From Rotaria sp. Silwood1 (Eukaryota; Rotifera; Eurotatoria; Philodinida; Philodinidae), in contig CAJNOP010000021.1 in the NCBI GenBank assembly GCA_905250075.1, positions 124,001 through 188,000 on the forward strand: 64,000 bases of DNA, given 5' to 3'. Positions 1 through 11,425 of this stretch are shown here, piece by piece. Position 1 is the stretch's first letter. The number at the start of each line of letters is the position of its first letter. A program made the position numbers and the translations under genes. The notes under the pieces were generated by a model. That model saw nothing but the letters and a program-made list of their open reading frames with translations. It was not told where the DNA came from and ran no database searches.

Positions 1-1500
1 AAGGTTTGAATATTTCTTTAATAGACATTTATTTATAGAGTTCAACGTGTTTTATTATATCCTGTCAAAAGAAACCGACATGATTTAATCAGTATGAAAA
101 TTGAGCAGTATGTCAGGTTTCCTTCTAGTTCATGATGAGTACAAATATTTGAAGAATGCAAATATTAAGTTTCTAATACGATTCAGCTTTGATAAATATG
201 ATAGAGTAGAATTTTTTATGAGTTAAGCGCATATTTTGAAATAGATATGTAACAAAGATTAAGAAGAAAATAAAACATTAAAATATTCTTTCGATCGAAT
301 ACAATTTCTATTACATTTTTATTCATAATTTTTTTGTTAATAAATTCATAAGAAGCAATTCAAATCAAACAATTTACGGTTGAATAGTTTCCAAAATTGA
401 CTGAAAAAAAAAACAGTCATGCATACAAAAATTATTAATTTTCGAAAAAACCTTCATGCTTTTTAACCATAACTATCATACTACATATTAATCAGCATTC
501 GAAACTTACGAACAAACATTCCTAAACGTCAATTCAATCTTGTATTGAGACAAGAGATGTGTAGGACTAAGTTATGTTTGATTCTTATTCTTTAAATATT
601 ATACTAATAAACATTTCGCGTAAGCTAATGTTCGTTCCAGAATTCAAGATGAGTGGCTGTAAGATTAATTACTCGATAACCACACCACTTAGCAATCTAA
701 TCTATCGTCATCTCAAAAACATTTAAAAAAATGCATGAAAACAATCCTTCTTTTCAAGGAAAATTTTGTTAAAATGCAATAAAAATTTCTATTATTTGAC
801 CGAATAGATATGTAATTTTGCTTGCTCAACATTAAGATATGAGTAGATAGTTACCTGAATTGTGTTTTGAACTATAGATCTGAAGTTAATATCAAAATGA
901 AAATTACATCCAAAGTGAACACCATTTCCATGCATTTTTTTATTTTTTGCGAAGATAATGAATTTTAAAACAATTTTGTCGCATATACTATTAGATAAAA
1001 AGACGTCCGCACGTCTCATTTTACAATTGTTGAAAACTGCAGATCACTAGCTATTGCCATTGTCGAATTATTGACATGACGCCTACTTCTCTTTAATTTT
1101 GGTGCGGACATTAGCTTGCGTAAACAATTTCGCAATTTTCGGATAAAGTTTTTTCGAGATATGAAGCTTCCGACACTTAAGAAAAGCTCGAAGTCTTTAT
1201 TGTTTGCTTCCCATTTCAAGGCACAATTCCCTTTGCGCAAATAGTGAATATCGTATAAATTCTTTAAAAGCTTCATATCTCTGAGAAGACTTTCGAAAGT
1301 AATTCGGATCTATATAATGTACATAGTGTCGATAAAAAAAAAGCATATTGACACTAAGAAATACTCTCTTGTCAACTTCTTATACTATATCACATAAAAC
1401 AATCTTGATTTTTTTTTCATCGAGCTAAAGTACTTATTTGTTTTGATAAGAAAAGAACATGAAACTTAAGTGATGGCCTTTTATGGAATATCTAAAATAA
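1..1500. other. AT-rich sequence without a supported gene
   Basis: Open frames here are short, lack splice-site support and do not resemble a family I know. The stretch 860-1110 is a diverged copy of 35850-36090 in the same orientation: both carry a CATGxAAATG-like block and a GATCACTAGCTATTGCC / GCTCGCTAGTTATTGGC block. The last exon of the minus-strand gene that starts at 2317 must lie somewhere at or left of 1500. Two possible acceptors (minus strand, after 1425 and after 1281) would each give only two or three residues before a stop. Confidence 0.5.
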
Positions 1501-1509
1501 AAGTCTTAC

Positions 1510-2317
1510 CTTCTTCTTCAACTTCATTTTCGGATTGATTATCATCTTTTGTTGTTTCATTTTCATTTTGATTTGTAGCCATAGATACGTCATCTGCATT
1601 ATCACCATCATTATCACTTGCATTACTATCATTATTGTCATTACTATTACTACGAGTTTTTCCTAATAAAAAAAACTGTATATGTGCGTATGTTTGTCAT
1701 TTAAATATCTTTTAAAACTTACTAGTAAGTCGACTATCATTAGGATCCAAAACTTGTGTATCTTCGATGTCGGATATGACAAAAGCTAAAGAAAAATGTA
1801 TGCAAGAAAACAATAGTAATAAACTCAAAAATTTGAGGTAAACTAACGATTTTTGTTTCTGCTTCGTGTTATTATGGAATGTGTTGTTGGAGATGATGCA
1901 GAAGATTTTTCTCTTAGTTTGTATTCTCGATCTTGTTCATCTATCATAGAGCTCTCACTTTCATCATCTTCTTCCTGTTCTTGTAACTCTTCGGTGGATG
2001 GAATGGTACATTTACAACCTGGACAATGATGATGGCTAAGTTGTTGTTTTAATTTTTTATTCACTTCTTGTAATTGTTTATATTTTCGATAAACCTTATT
2101 AACATATGTTTCATTTACTTCGTTATAAGCATTAATTATTTCATCAGTTAATTCATACAACTCTTCAATACGTTTTCGAGCTTTTAGATCAATTGCTCTT
2201 GAAGCTAAGATAAAAAGAAAAAGAAATATATATATATATATATATAATAAGAAATATTTATTTAACACCTGAATCAGACATTGGAGACAATCTTTTTGTA
2301 CTCGTACGTTTTCCCAT
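1510..2317 (-). CDS. Acidic coiled-coil protein, family not recognised (3' end unresolved)
   Basis: Four exons fit GT-AG splicing with an open frame: 2317-2269, 2204-1848, 1785-1723 and 1662-1510 (207 residues). The start is the ATG at 2317 in a lysine/serine-rich first exon (MGKRTSTKRLS). Residues about 20-85 form a charged helical, probably coiled-coil stretch (ARKRIEELYELTDEI, then KQLQEVNKKLKQQL), followed by a small Cys motif, CPGCKC. After that the chain is low complexity and very acidic or Asn-rich, with EQEEDDESESS in exon 2 and repeated Asn/Asp in exon 4. The donor GTAAG at 1509 shows the gene continues left; either candidate last exon ends almost at once (EEEEI-stop or EEEAR-stop). 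A nuclear or chromatin-associated role would be a guess from composition. Confidence is good that it is a gene and nil for function. Confidence 0.62.
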
Positions 2318-2575
2318 CGCGTTGTCGGAACTGAATGAATACAAAACAACACAACGACCTTCCGAGTTCTATTTTGATTAATAGATGTCGTTGTTAGTTT
2401 TTTTTTTAATTGAAATTATTTATTTAAAGATGCAAAAAAAGTTTTAAAAAGTTAATTTCTAATAAATTTGAATAAACTTCTTATGAACCGTTAAGTTGAT
2501 ATGACAACGATATGATCTATGAAACGATAGGATAGCGCTTTCTGATGATTTTTTTTCTTTCATACAAACCGCAAC
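2318..2575. promoter_or_regulatory. Shared intergenic region between two divergent start codons
   Basis: Only 258 bp separate the ATG of the minus-strand coiled-coil gene (2317) from the ATG of the MDM1 gene (2576), so both 5' UTRs and both promoters must lie in or overlap this stretch. It is AT-rich with T-runs near 2398-2406 and 2550-2560. I see no convincing TATA box. Its role as a bidirectional promoter is inferred from spacing alone. Confidence 0.45.
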
Positions 2576-5500
2576 ATGAAGTATCAAGTAAGAATATAAA
2601 ATCAAGAAAAACAAAAGGTTTTAGAAAATGTTTAATTCTGAAATTTAGACTGAATATCAACGAAATTATCAAAATCGTTCACCAAAAAAATTTCATGAAC
2701 TTTCAGCTGAAGAGCGAAAATTAAGCGAAGGTCTTTTGATAGTTTCTTTTGTGTGTTAACTAATTTATTTTCTTTTGTTAAGTACCAATCAAACGTTCAT
2801 TATCATCACCATCTCGTCGTCGTCGATTATCACCAAATCGTTATTATAATGATGATAATGATTTTGCTGTTATTGGACCAAATGAAAAATTTTCTCAGTC
2901 ATCTCTTTATCGATTGAAACAGCCATTTAAAAATTATCCACGTGTTGCTAAATCTCAAGAATATGTTGTTTTAGGAAGAAATGAAAAATTTGCAGATAAT
3001 GTTATTTATCGATTAAGAAATCCCATTATAAGAGATTCACCTAGAGTAAGAGATCTTCATTATAAATAAACATTGTTCTACCATTTACTGGTTACTAAAG
3101 TGTTCTTTTGTAGATCGTTTACAAAAACTAAAATATGAAAGCCACAAAAAAAATATTTTGAATATGAGCGTAGGTGTCGATGAAGAAAACACTTAGACTA
3201 GTATTCACACTCTATTCTACCGATTTATTTAATATCGTTATATTGAAAAAAAAACTTCTTTGCATGGTCAGATATATTTTCAATACATAACTTATTTTCT
3301 CCTCAAGACAATATATGCGATATATCTCGTCAGCAGCAACAAATATCATTTTATTCTTTGGTTCGTCCGTTCAATCACTATATTAGTTTACTATATATAT
3401 TGATTGAATTTCTGAGCACATCATCCTTTCTTTCAGCGAAGTTTGACATACATTGTTCAGCTTTTCCTAAACTTTGAATTCAATTAGTTCGCACTTTTCT
3501 GACTTTGCTGAGTCAATAATATCATGGCTCGAATGATTGGCACCTACTATAAGATCTCTTCGCTACATTCAATACCAGCACCTGCAACATTTTAACTAGC
3601 CAGGGTCTACAGTAGAAATTTTAGATTCATAAAAGGCTTGAGAAGATTTTAGAAAGTTCTAGAATGATCTAAATACTGTCACCACTGACGTACCTTTTTT
3701 TCGTTGCTATGGAGACGCACATAATGATCTTTTGCTTCGCTACTTTCATCCTGATTACTAGGATCTAAGACAAGGAGGAGCCACAAAAACCTCGATTTAA
3801 ACATACACTCATTGAGTTTTCTTCAAAAATATATGTGAGTTCCACAGAAACTGAATTTTTTAAAGTAAGGTATTCTTCTAACACCATCGAATAGGGCTTA
3901 TTGTGTGCTATCGATTGACACAGAACAATCAAGAATACAGTTCATGCATGTATAGTAAATCTCATCCTATGAGAAGCATTCAATGTTGTCATGAAAGAAA
4001 AAAAATCAAGGCTTCTCATGTCATTCAATCTCTATTATACCACAAGCAGGACGTCGGATGGATCTGACTACACTATTAACATTTCGAGAGATTAATTCTC
4101 TATTTATAAGATTATTTAATCACTTGCTCTTCTGGAATCGTTGTGGAAGTTACATGCTTAAAATATTTGCTTGCCTAAGATTTTTGATGAAAAAGAGGAA
4201 GTTCTTGACAAAATCCTTTGATTCTTTTCTATCAGCCAATTTCTTCTAATTAAGGTCGAAAACAGTTCTTTCGCAGTTACTTTCTGCAAAGAAAAACATT
4301 TATGAACCGTTTGTGAAATTTTAGTTCTTCTCTCTAAAAAAAATCGAATAGCTTCAAATAACCATTTCGAGAAATACTATAATACATGATTTGTATTTTC
4401 TATTTGTGTTTCTAGTTGATTGTGTATCAGATAAAGTTTCGTAGTTCTATCTTATGTAGGGTTCTTTCATAGAGATGTTATACCCGAAAGTATCTTTGTT
4501 TGACAATGAAAATAAATCTTTCATTGTGTGTTTTAGCATGCCACAGATAGATACGTACACATCGTTGAACAACTTAGATTTATTTGTAAATTTTCACATC
4601 TCGTAGCGACGCCGGAAGAGTCATTGATGAAACCATGGTTGAAATAGGGAATAGGTGTCTCTGGAATGTTAATAGTATGGATAGATCAATCAGACATACT
4701 CTCATTTGCCACTCAAGAAAACTTTAGAAGAGATGGGAGGGATAACTTATATACAAAGCACGCCGTAGAAAACTAAAGGACATCTCATTTAATAGAGAAT
4801 TATTTACTCTAGTATTACATTTGACGGTAGTAAATTTTATGTCTGATTTATAGACGCTGAAATATTAGGGCTTTTGATTATCTAGAAACCCAAAGTGATT
4901 ATTTTGTGTCTCACTATGTCTGATCCTTTTAGCTTTTGTTATACTTTTGAATGATATTGCATATGAAAACATTTTATTTTAAAAAGCTCAACCTTTTTAG
5001 TTTTTCCAAACTTGTAGATTTTGTAACTTTTTTGTAAGGGAGGGCCCCCCTCAGAAACCAACTTTGTTATTTTTCATCCGATTTCAACCAAAATTTCAGA
5101 GAATGTTAGTCTTGACTAGAATAGATTATGGTTAAAATATCTCTCGAAATCTGCGAGTCATTCACAAGTTATAGTCAATTAATTAATCAAAAATACCCTT
5201 TACGCGGGCAAGGTTTTCAACATGAGGATACTAGCTTAGCATGTCGGCGTGGTTTTTAAATTGTAGAGTACCCCTAGGGCTAGGTCGTAACAGAGCCCGA
5301 TTTTTAATTTCCCTTTGTTTGATTTTTAAAAAAATCTTTTTGAAAAATTCTCAAATTCGTGGACAAAGAATCGCTAATTAAAATAAAAGATCTAAGTTTT
5401 TTATTTAAACAAAGGAGAAATTCAAAAATCGGGCTCTATTACGATCTAGCTCCAAGTGTCTGCTCTACAACAAAAAAGCATTACCACTTTTATATTGAGT

Positions 5501-8500
5501 CGTTATTGAGTAAGGTTTGCCCGCGTAAACAGTATAGTCGAAAAAATGGATTTTGAGAAAAACGGAAAATAAGTTTTTAAAAACCTTATTTTTTCAATAT
5601 GGAGGTTCAGAAAATCGTATGTAATATCCTTAAATCTCATCCTAAAATCAATCGACTATAGTACATTCGAGAGTAGACACTTTGCTCTATCTAACGAGTT
5701 ATAAATCACAAAATCGATAAATTTGACCGCAATTGACTTTTCTGGGGGGGGGGGGGGCTAAATATGAAGCAGCGCACAAAAGAATTTTATCAACTAGAAG
5801 TTTATGAAGTTTTTTGCAAGACATGTTCCCAAGTTTTTCAATTCCAAAATATTGATCTTGAGTCGGCGACATTCAAATCGAATGAAATTGTTAACTCCAT
5901 ATCATGACGTTTTTGTGGAAATACTCAACAGCCAAAAGTCGCTCACTTGACAACGCAAAATTCTTTGTTGAACTTCATTCTATAGACTTGCTTCTTTTTT
6001 GTTTCAAAAAACATGTCAAGATGTAGAGCATGACAGAACCATCATTTTTAAATTCATCATTTTGAGGAAAGAAAAATTTACTGTCTCGAAAAGTTCTCAA
6101 AAAATGGTGCTCTCATTATGAAAGTACTCTTTTATATAGTAGTAACAATGTTTAATTCAAAAAAAAAACTCTCATGTCTTGCATCTTGACATGCTATTTC
6201 AAACAAGAAAACAATTAAAAATATAGAATGAACGCACATAGAGAGTTCTAGTTTGCGCAATCAAAGGGGAAAAAATGATGAAAATTTTTGAAAAAAGAAG
6301 GCATAGAATAAAACAATCATAATATTATTTTGTTTAACTGCAATGAATTTTAATACACATATACTCAATCTTTACAATCATCAATGTAAAACAAAATATA
6401 ATTATTCCTTATATGCCTGCACGAACTATATAATTAAATTTAAGATAAAATTTTATATTTATACATGATTTTATGTACTGTTAAAATTAGGTTGTAATAC
6501 GACGACGTAAAAATGAAAATCATTCATGTGGTATTCAAACTGTATGTGAGAATAGAAAGTCGAATATTATTCGTATGATTATAATTTTCTTGTATTTAGG
6601 AACTTGATAAAGCAGCTAGTATTTCCTATGATCATCGACATAGAGTAAATTTTATTTTATTTTTTTTTTATAATAGAAAACTTTTGTTCTTTGTTTCATT
6701 TCATATTATAGAAACGAATTGAACCAAAAAGTGAATATAAACATAAATACAATTGGACACAACCACCAAATATTTCAGTTCATGATCAAAAACCTATAGA
6801 AAATTCTCAATGGGTTTGATTTAATTTTTTTCAAATCTATATTTTTAAAATAATATTTTCAGAATGATCGCCGTTTCGACATCATGAAGCCATCATCTAT
6901 TGTTAATCCGTCGGAAAAAATTTCTAAAGGTGTCAATACACCATCACGTTTAGAGATCGATGTTCATGCAAATAAACAACACGCAAAACGAACTCCTATT
7001 GATTCAACAAAGCCTTTTCGGCCAACAAGAGATAAAAGACATGAATATCGAGCATGTCATAGACGAATTATTGATCCAAAACAACGAAAAGCATTTGAAG
7101 CTGAGGAAGTTGACGAACGAGTAAAGTTTTTTTTTATTTAATTTTAGGCGTGCCTCGAATCCGAATGTTGTGGTTCTATTTTGAAAGCAGTCATTTTTAG
7201 TTAATTTATAAAAGAATATAGAATCAAGGAATTTCGTGCTTGACTGCAGTAGATCTGTACACAGTGGAATAAATGATCTGAAAATCAAAGTTTTATGCAA
7301 GAACTTTGATTTCCCATAGGACCGCATCCTGATGCATTACAATCCTATCTAACTTCGTTCAATAGGGTCGAGATTTATAGTACAGATACTTGGAAATATT
7401 CTTCAGAGTTAGAATGAACCACTTTTAATCTTTTTTACTGTTGTTCTCAGATCTTCGCTTTGAACCTTGACGTATTTTTCTTATAAAAAGAAGACAGAAA
7501 GTAAGATTTGCAAAAAAGTTCCGATAGTCTTTCGTCTCTTCAAAAAAAAAAATTTTCAATCCAATCGAACAAAACTTAATGGGATCGATAATACATCAGG
7601 ATGTGACTGGTGCATGCCTAATTCAAATCATATTTATATATGTTTACATTTGGTACATTTAGAAACGAAAAAAGTTTGTAAAAGTTGATCATGCTCATAC
7701 CGATGATGAAGATATTGGTAGAAATATTGATTTAGGAGATGAATTTCGACAAAAATATCCACATGGAAAATTAAGGTTTTTGAAAAAGTTTAAATTTTCA
7801 TATTCATATGTGTTTTTCTTCGTTAGACGTTGGAAATCCGAATATCAAGCAACATATAAACCATTCTGGCGTTTTGATTATAAGAATGGTAAATGGTATA
7901 AAGATACAGCAGCAGTAAATCAATTATTTTATTATATTTTTTCATTTCAATTGTTCATGTTTTTCATTGTTTATTTAGGATGAAACAGGTTTTAATCCAA
8001 ATTTATTTTGGTATCAAGAATTAATGGCAACACGAAAACGAGCTAATGAATATCGTGCTAATGCAGAAAAAGATCATTTCAATCGTGATTATAATCTTCA
8101 ATTACAAACAGGCTTCAATGGAGAAAATAACTATCGAGAATGGAACGATGATGATGATAGTGATACTATTAGTGTTATTTCAATTGATCGGTAAGAAACT
8201 ATCGAAAAGCTATTTAGAATTTAAAATATAAGAATATTTTAGTAAGAACTTTTTTTTTTCGTAATAGTGATTTAGAACGAGAACGTATTGAAGGTGAACG
8301 TCGTCGTGAGAAAGATGCAAGACGAAAACAACATAAACAAATTCACTATGACAAGTAGAATAAGCACAAATATATATCTCATTTATATATTTACAAAGAA
8401 AAACTCGTCGTTTTCTTTATATTTAAGGCCAATACAAACTGAAAAAGCATTTACATATAAAACGGATCAAACAGTTCAAACTGAACATCCAACTGATCGT

Positions 8501-9736
8501 ATCGTTTATATTGATGAACCACCACCAAAACAACCAAGTGTAGCTACAAAAGCTTTTGTACGTAATCTTGGTTCATCATCAATTCAACAACATATGTCAT
8601 GGGATTCGGAAAGTCTTTATAGTCAAGATACAAATTCAGATATGTTCGTATTACCATTACTATTCTTTTACTATCGTCAATTGAGTTTTTGTTTTTTCTT
8701 GTAATTAGAGACTCATATCGAAAACAGTATACAAATGATAATTTAGCAAATCGAAAAAGTATTATTCGTAAAGGATTATCGAAAAAACAAGAATCTCGAG
8801 GAACAGGAACACATTCGCCAACATCCATTGAACGACAACAAAACAATCTCAACGATGGTTACATTTCATCACAAACAAATCAACGATCAATTCAAGTATA
8901 AATTCATTTATTAATATTTCTGTTGATGTCACTTTTTTTAAAATGTAGCCAAATGAATTTAATACATTTGCTACTCGTTCAGCAACAAATAATCAGGAAT
9001 CTCATAATGCTACTGGTCGACCAAGTTATGATACACAGATATTTGATAAACGTCCTTATACCAGTATGAATGAATGTAAAGGATCTTAAATTTTACTTTT
9101 TTTTTGTTGTTTTTAACATATTAAAAATTCATTTTTGATAGATTGTTCATATCCAGGTAGTCGATTTAAAGATGAAGTAACAGAATATTATTACGGTAGA
9201 GATGACAATAGACAACAACATCAACATACACCTACATCAAGACCTTCATTTCAAAATCATTTACATTCACTTAATGAAAATTACGATCAAACTTATCGTA
9301 CACGTTGTAAAGGTAAAAAGTTTTTAGTACAATCTCTGTGGGATTAAAATGTGAAACACAGTATAGCTATGGATACTAATCATATGGAGATTATTTTTTA
9401 TTCTTTGTATTGTGAGACATATTTCTTCAACATCCTTATACTTAATCTCATTGAGGTACAAATATCTTTCATATATATTTTAGCACTCCTATTAGATCGT
9501 ATTTCACAACAAATTGTTATGTTTTATATATTCTATCAAATACATTCTTATTTTTCTTTTTTTTTTTGATAGATGATGATGTTCTGTCAGTGAATTCAGC
9601 TCGATCATTAACATCAAGTTGTAGTTTAGCATCACAAACACTTGAACGTGCTCAACAAAATATGAATAAATATTGGGGTGGTCATTCACCAACATTAAAC
9701 TATTCGCTAAAAAAACCATGTTGTGCTGAAAATTAA
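2576..9736 (+). CDS. MDM1: MDM1, microtubule-binding centriole protein
   Basis: Fifteen exons join in frame to 708 residues, close to the roughly 714 of human MDM1: 2576-2587, 2649-2730, 2783-3045, 6600-6644, 6712-6813, 6863-7120, 7663-7775, 7827-7914, 7979-8190, 8268-8354, 8428-8643, 8709-8895, 8949-9075, 9142-9312, 9573-9736. Known role of the family: MDM1 binds microtubules through repeated SEYxxxF/W motifs, sits in the centriole and limits centriole duplication. Seen here: TEYQRNYQ at the N-terminus, SEYKHKYNW near residue 141, SEYQATYKPFW near 296, then FWYQEL and the downstream ANEYRANAEKDHFNRDY block typical of the family. The C-terminus has the conserved SARSLTSS...SQTLERA...YWG pattern. 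Intron 3 (3046-6599) is 3.5 kb and holds foldback repeats. Reading through its donor meets TAA at 3067-3069. The tiny first exon is the least certain part. Confidence 0.9.
3703..3716 (+). promoter_or_regulatory. RFX X-box-like site in MDM1 intron 3
   Basis: GTTGCTATGGAGAC fits the X-box consensus RYYNYYATRRNRAC at every position. RFX transcription factors use such sites to drive ciliary and centriolar genes in animals, and the host gene is centriolar. It lies in an intron about 1.1 kb downstream of the start codon, not in the upstream promoter, so it may be coincidence. Confidence 0.3.
5035..5757. repeat. Foldback (long inverted-repeat) element in MDM1 intron 3
   Basis: An inner palindrome has arms of about 145 bp, 5200-5345 and 5383-5529, with a spacer of about 37 bp. 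Matching landmarks are TTTACGCGGGCAA with TTGCCCGCGTAAA, and GAGCCCGATTTTT with AAAAATCGGGCTC. The element appears to be bounded by a C-run (5045-5050) and a G-run of 14 (5744-5757), as in the element at 25244-25977, though the outer arms are poorly matched. It has no coding capacity. It is an intronic insertion in MDM1. Confidence 0.7.
5960..6245. repeat. Foldback element, family shared with 20843-21418 and 25244-25977
   Basis: The arms are about 5968-6052 and 6160-6245. The left arm reads TTCATTCTATA, a TTTTTGTTTC stretch, then CATGTCAAGATGTAGAGCATGA. The right arm is the reverse complement of nearly the same string. The core (ATTCAAT/ATTCTAT, then TTTGTTTGAAA, then an agcatctcaagatgcagggcatga-like motif) recurs in both arms of the 25-kb element and, more diverged, in the 21-kb one. 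Confidence 0.65.
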
Positions 9737-11040
9737 TCAAAAGTTCATGAAAAACAAATATTTAACAAAATAATATCCATTGGTGTGTGTGTGTGTACTA
9801 ATTTCCGACATAGACTATATTGTCATTTTTTTTGTGTTTTAATTCCGTGTACATCTGATCCTTAGTACTATTATTATTATGAATTATTGCAGGAATCGCT
9901 CATAGTATTATATTTGTTTAACATATGATTCAATGTTTTTTTTTCTATTGCTTTACAGTAGATTTGTGATATACTAATCCATACATAGAAAAAATAAATA
10001 GGATCTTTTTTTTCCTTAGCATGTGTGAACAGTAGATTTGTATTGAGATTTCTTTTTGAACAAATCCATATGATTTGAATTGTTATTTATTGTACAATCA
10101 AGCTCTAAAGACATACTGAGTACTGACATTATATTTGATATTTCGTGTAATCAAACAATCATGTAAAAAGTTTTTGTTAAAAATTGATTTGATTGATTCT
10201 CCAATGTCTTGAAATTGTTAACTTTTATATGCATTTTGGATTGAATCTGATCGCTTAATCAAGTGTGTATTGATATTTCATATGACGTTAAAAAGAAATT
10301 AAATATTGAAACTGAGATGATAATTATAAAAAATAACTAATCAACCAAGGAACAACAACATGTACTTGTGAATAAAGTTCTAATGTAAAAGGATGATTGT
10401 GAGTATGAAAATTCGTGGACATAGAAGAAAATGCTTCACGTTACAAGTCACACATCCACACCTACCTTTTTTTTTGTCGATTCTATGTTCGTTTGATATT
10501 AATACGTGATAAGTTATTTAGTAGTGCATCATTTATTTTTGTTATCTACTGATTTGGTTTTTAATGATTTGATGGATTGTTTAAATGGAAGTCCAATAAT
10601 AGTCAGAATAAGGATAAGAACTTATTTGATTATTTACACGCTTTATGCATTGTGCCAATGGTCAAAGATTCAATTTCCTGTGTTATATTTATTCAGGCAG
10701 TTCTTTATTTCTTGTTGCGCAGATGATTAAATGTCAAAGCTATTGATCATGATGCATGCTGAGATAGTTAATCATGTTTTTTTACCTGTCTGGCTTGGTG
10801 ACTAAATACTGTAGACGAGATATAACAAACACTGCCTATGATTTGAAAATATCATAACATTTTTTCTTTTCTTCTTGTTTTTCTACTTCTCCCTCGTTTG
10901 ACTAATGTATAAGAAGGAAGTAAATCATTGAATGAAAATTAGTTTGATGACAAACCTCTATTTATAGCTTTATAGAGAATGGCTAATACCGTTAACAATG
11001 TTTCATCGAAAAATCAACTACAAAAAAAACTGTCGGTTGT
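9737..11040. other. MDM1 3' flank and intergenic sequence
   Basis: AT-rich with a short (GT)n at 9783-9796 and AATAAA-like signals at 9993-9998 that could serve as polyadenylation sites for MDM1. I see no exon-like stretch. Confidence 0.4.
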
Positions 11041-11425
11041 ATGGAACTATTTCCTTATGAATCATACTTATACAACACAAATACTTCTCCTCAAGTATAT
11101 TATCAATCTGAATCAGGGTCGAGTAACAATGATAAATGTAGACAAGCATTCGTAGAGGCACGATTAACTCCAACTCGATCTATAGATCAGATAGAAACCT
11201 ATGTAGTTTAGTCTTTATTGAACATGTTCTGCTGCTGTCTATGTTTTGGAATCGTGGCATGTGCCTATGGGGGATAATGTCCAACGTTTAAACGAAGAAA
11301 ACAATTTTCAAGGTACAATGAAGGCTTCAGAACAAGTTCGAAACTGGAATATGATGGGCACAATAATGTGTATGATTATTATTAGCATTAATGTACTAAT
11401 AATACTGTCCAAAAGCATGTTCTGA
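11041..11425 (+). pseudogene. Dispanin/CD225 (IFITM-like) pseudogene
   Basis: From the ATG at 11041 the frame gives a polar Tyr/Ser/Asn-rich N-terminus and then a CD225 domain. YVV-stop-SLLNMFCCCLCFG aligns with the family's VVWSLFNTLF start, then GIVACAYG. The stop is TAG at 11209-11211, exactly where the family has Trp, so a single TGG-to-TAG change explains it. A second lesion is an extra G in the run 11269-11273; skipping one G restores the frame through a charged loop, VRNWNMMGTI and a second hydrophobic helix (CMIIISINVLIIL) to TGA at 11423-11425. CD225 proteins are two-helix membrane proteins with the cysteine pair near the first helix. Two independent breaks make this a pseudogene, unless the G-run difference is a sequencing error. 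Confidence 0.75.

Noticed and set aside
1016-1276. 86-codon minus-strand frame as the last exon of the coiled-coil gene
   Set aside because: It could be joined only with an unusual acceptor, its composition is not like the upstream exons, and part of it is a dispersed repeat also found near 36 kb.
7004-7327. 107-codon minus-strand frame overlapping MDM1
   Set aside because: It is antisense to MDM1 exon 6 and the following intron; the plus-strand reading is conserved with MDM1.
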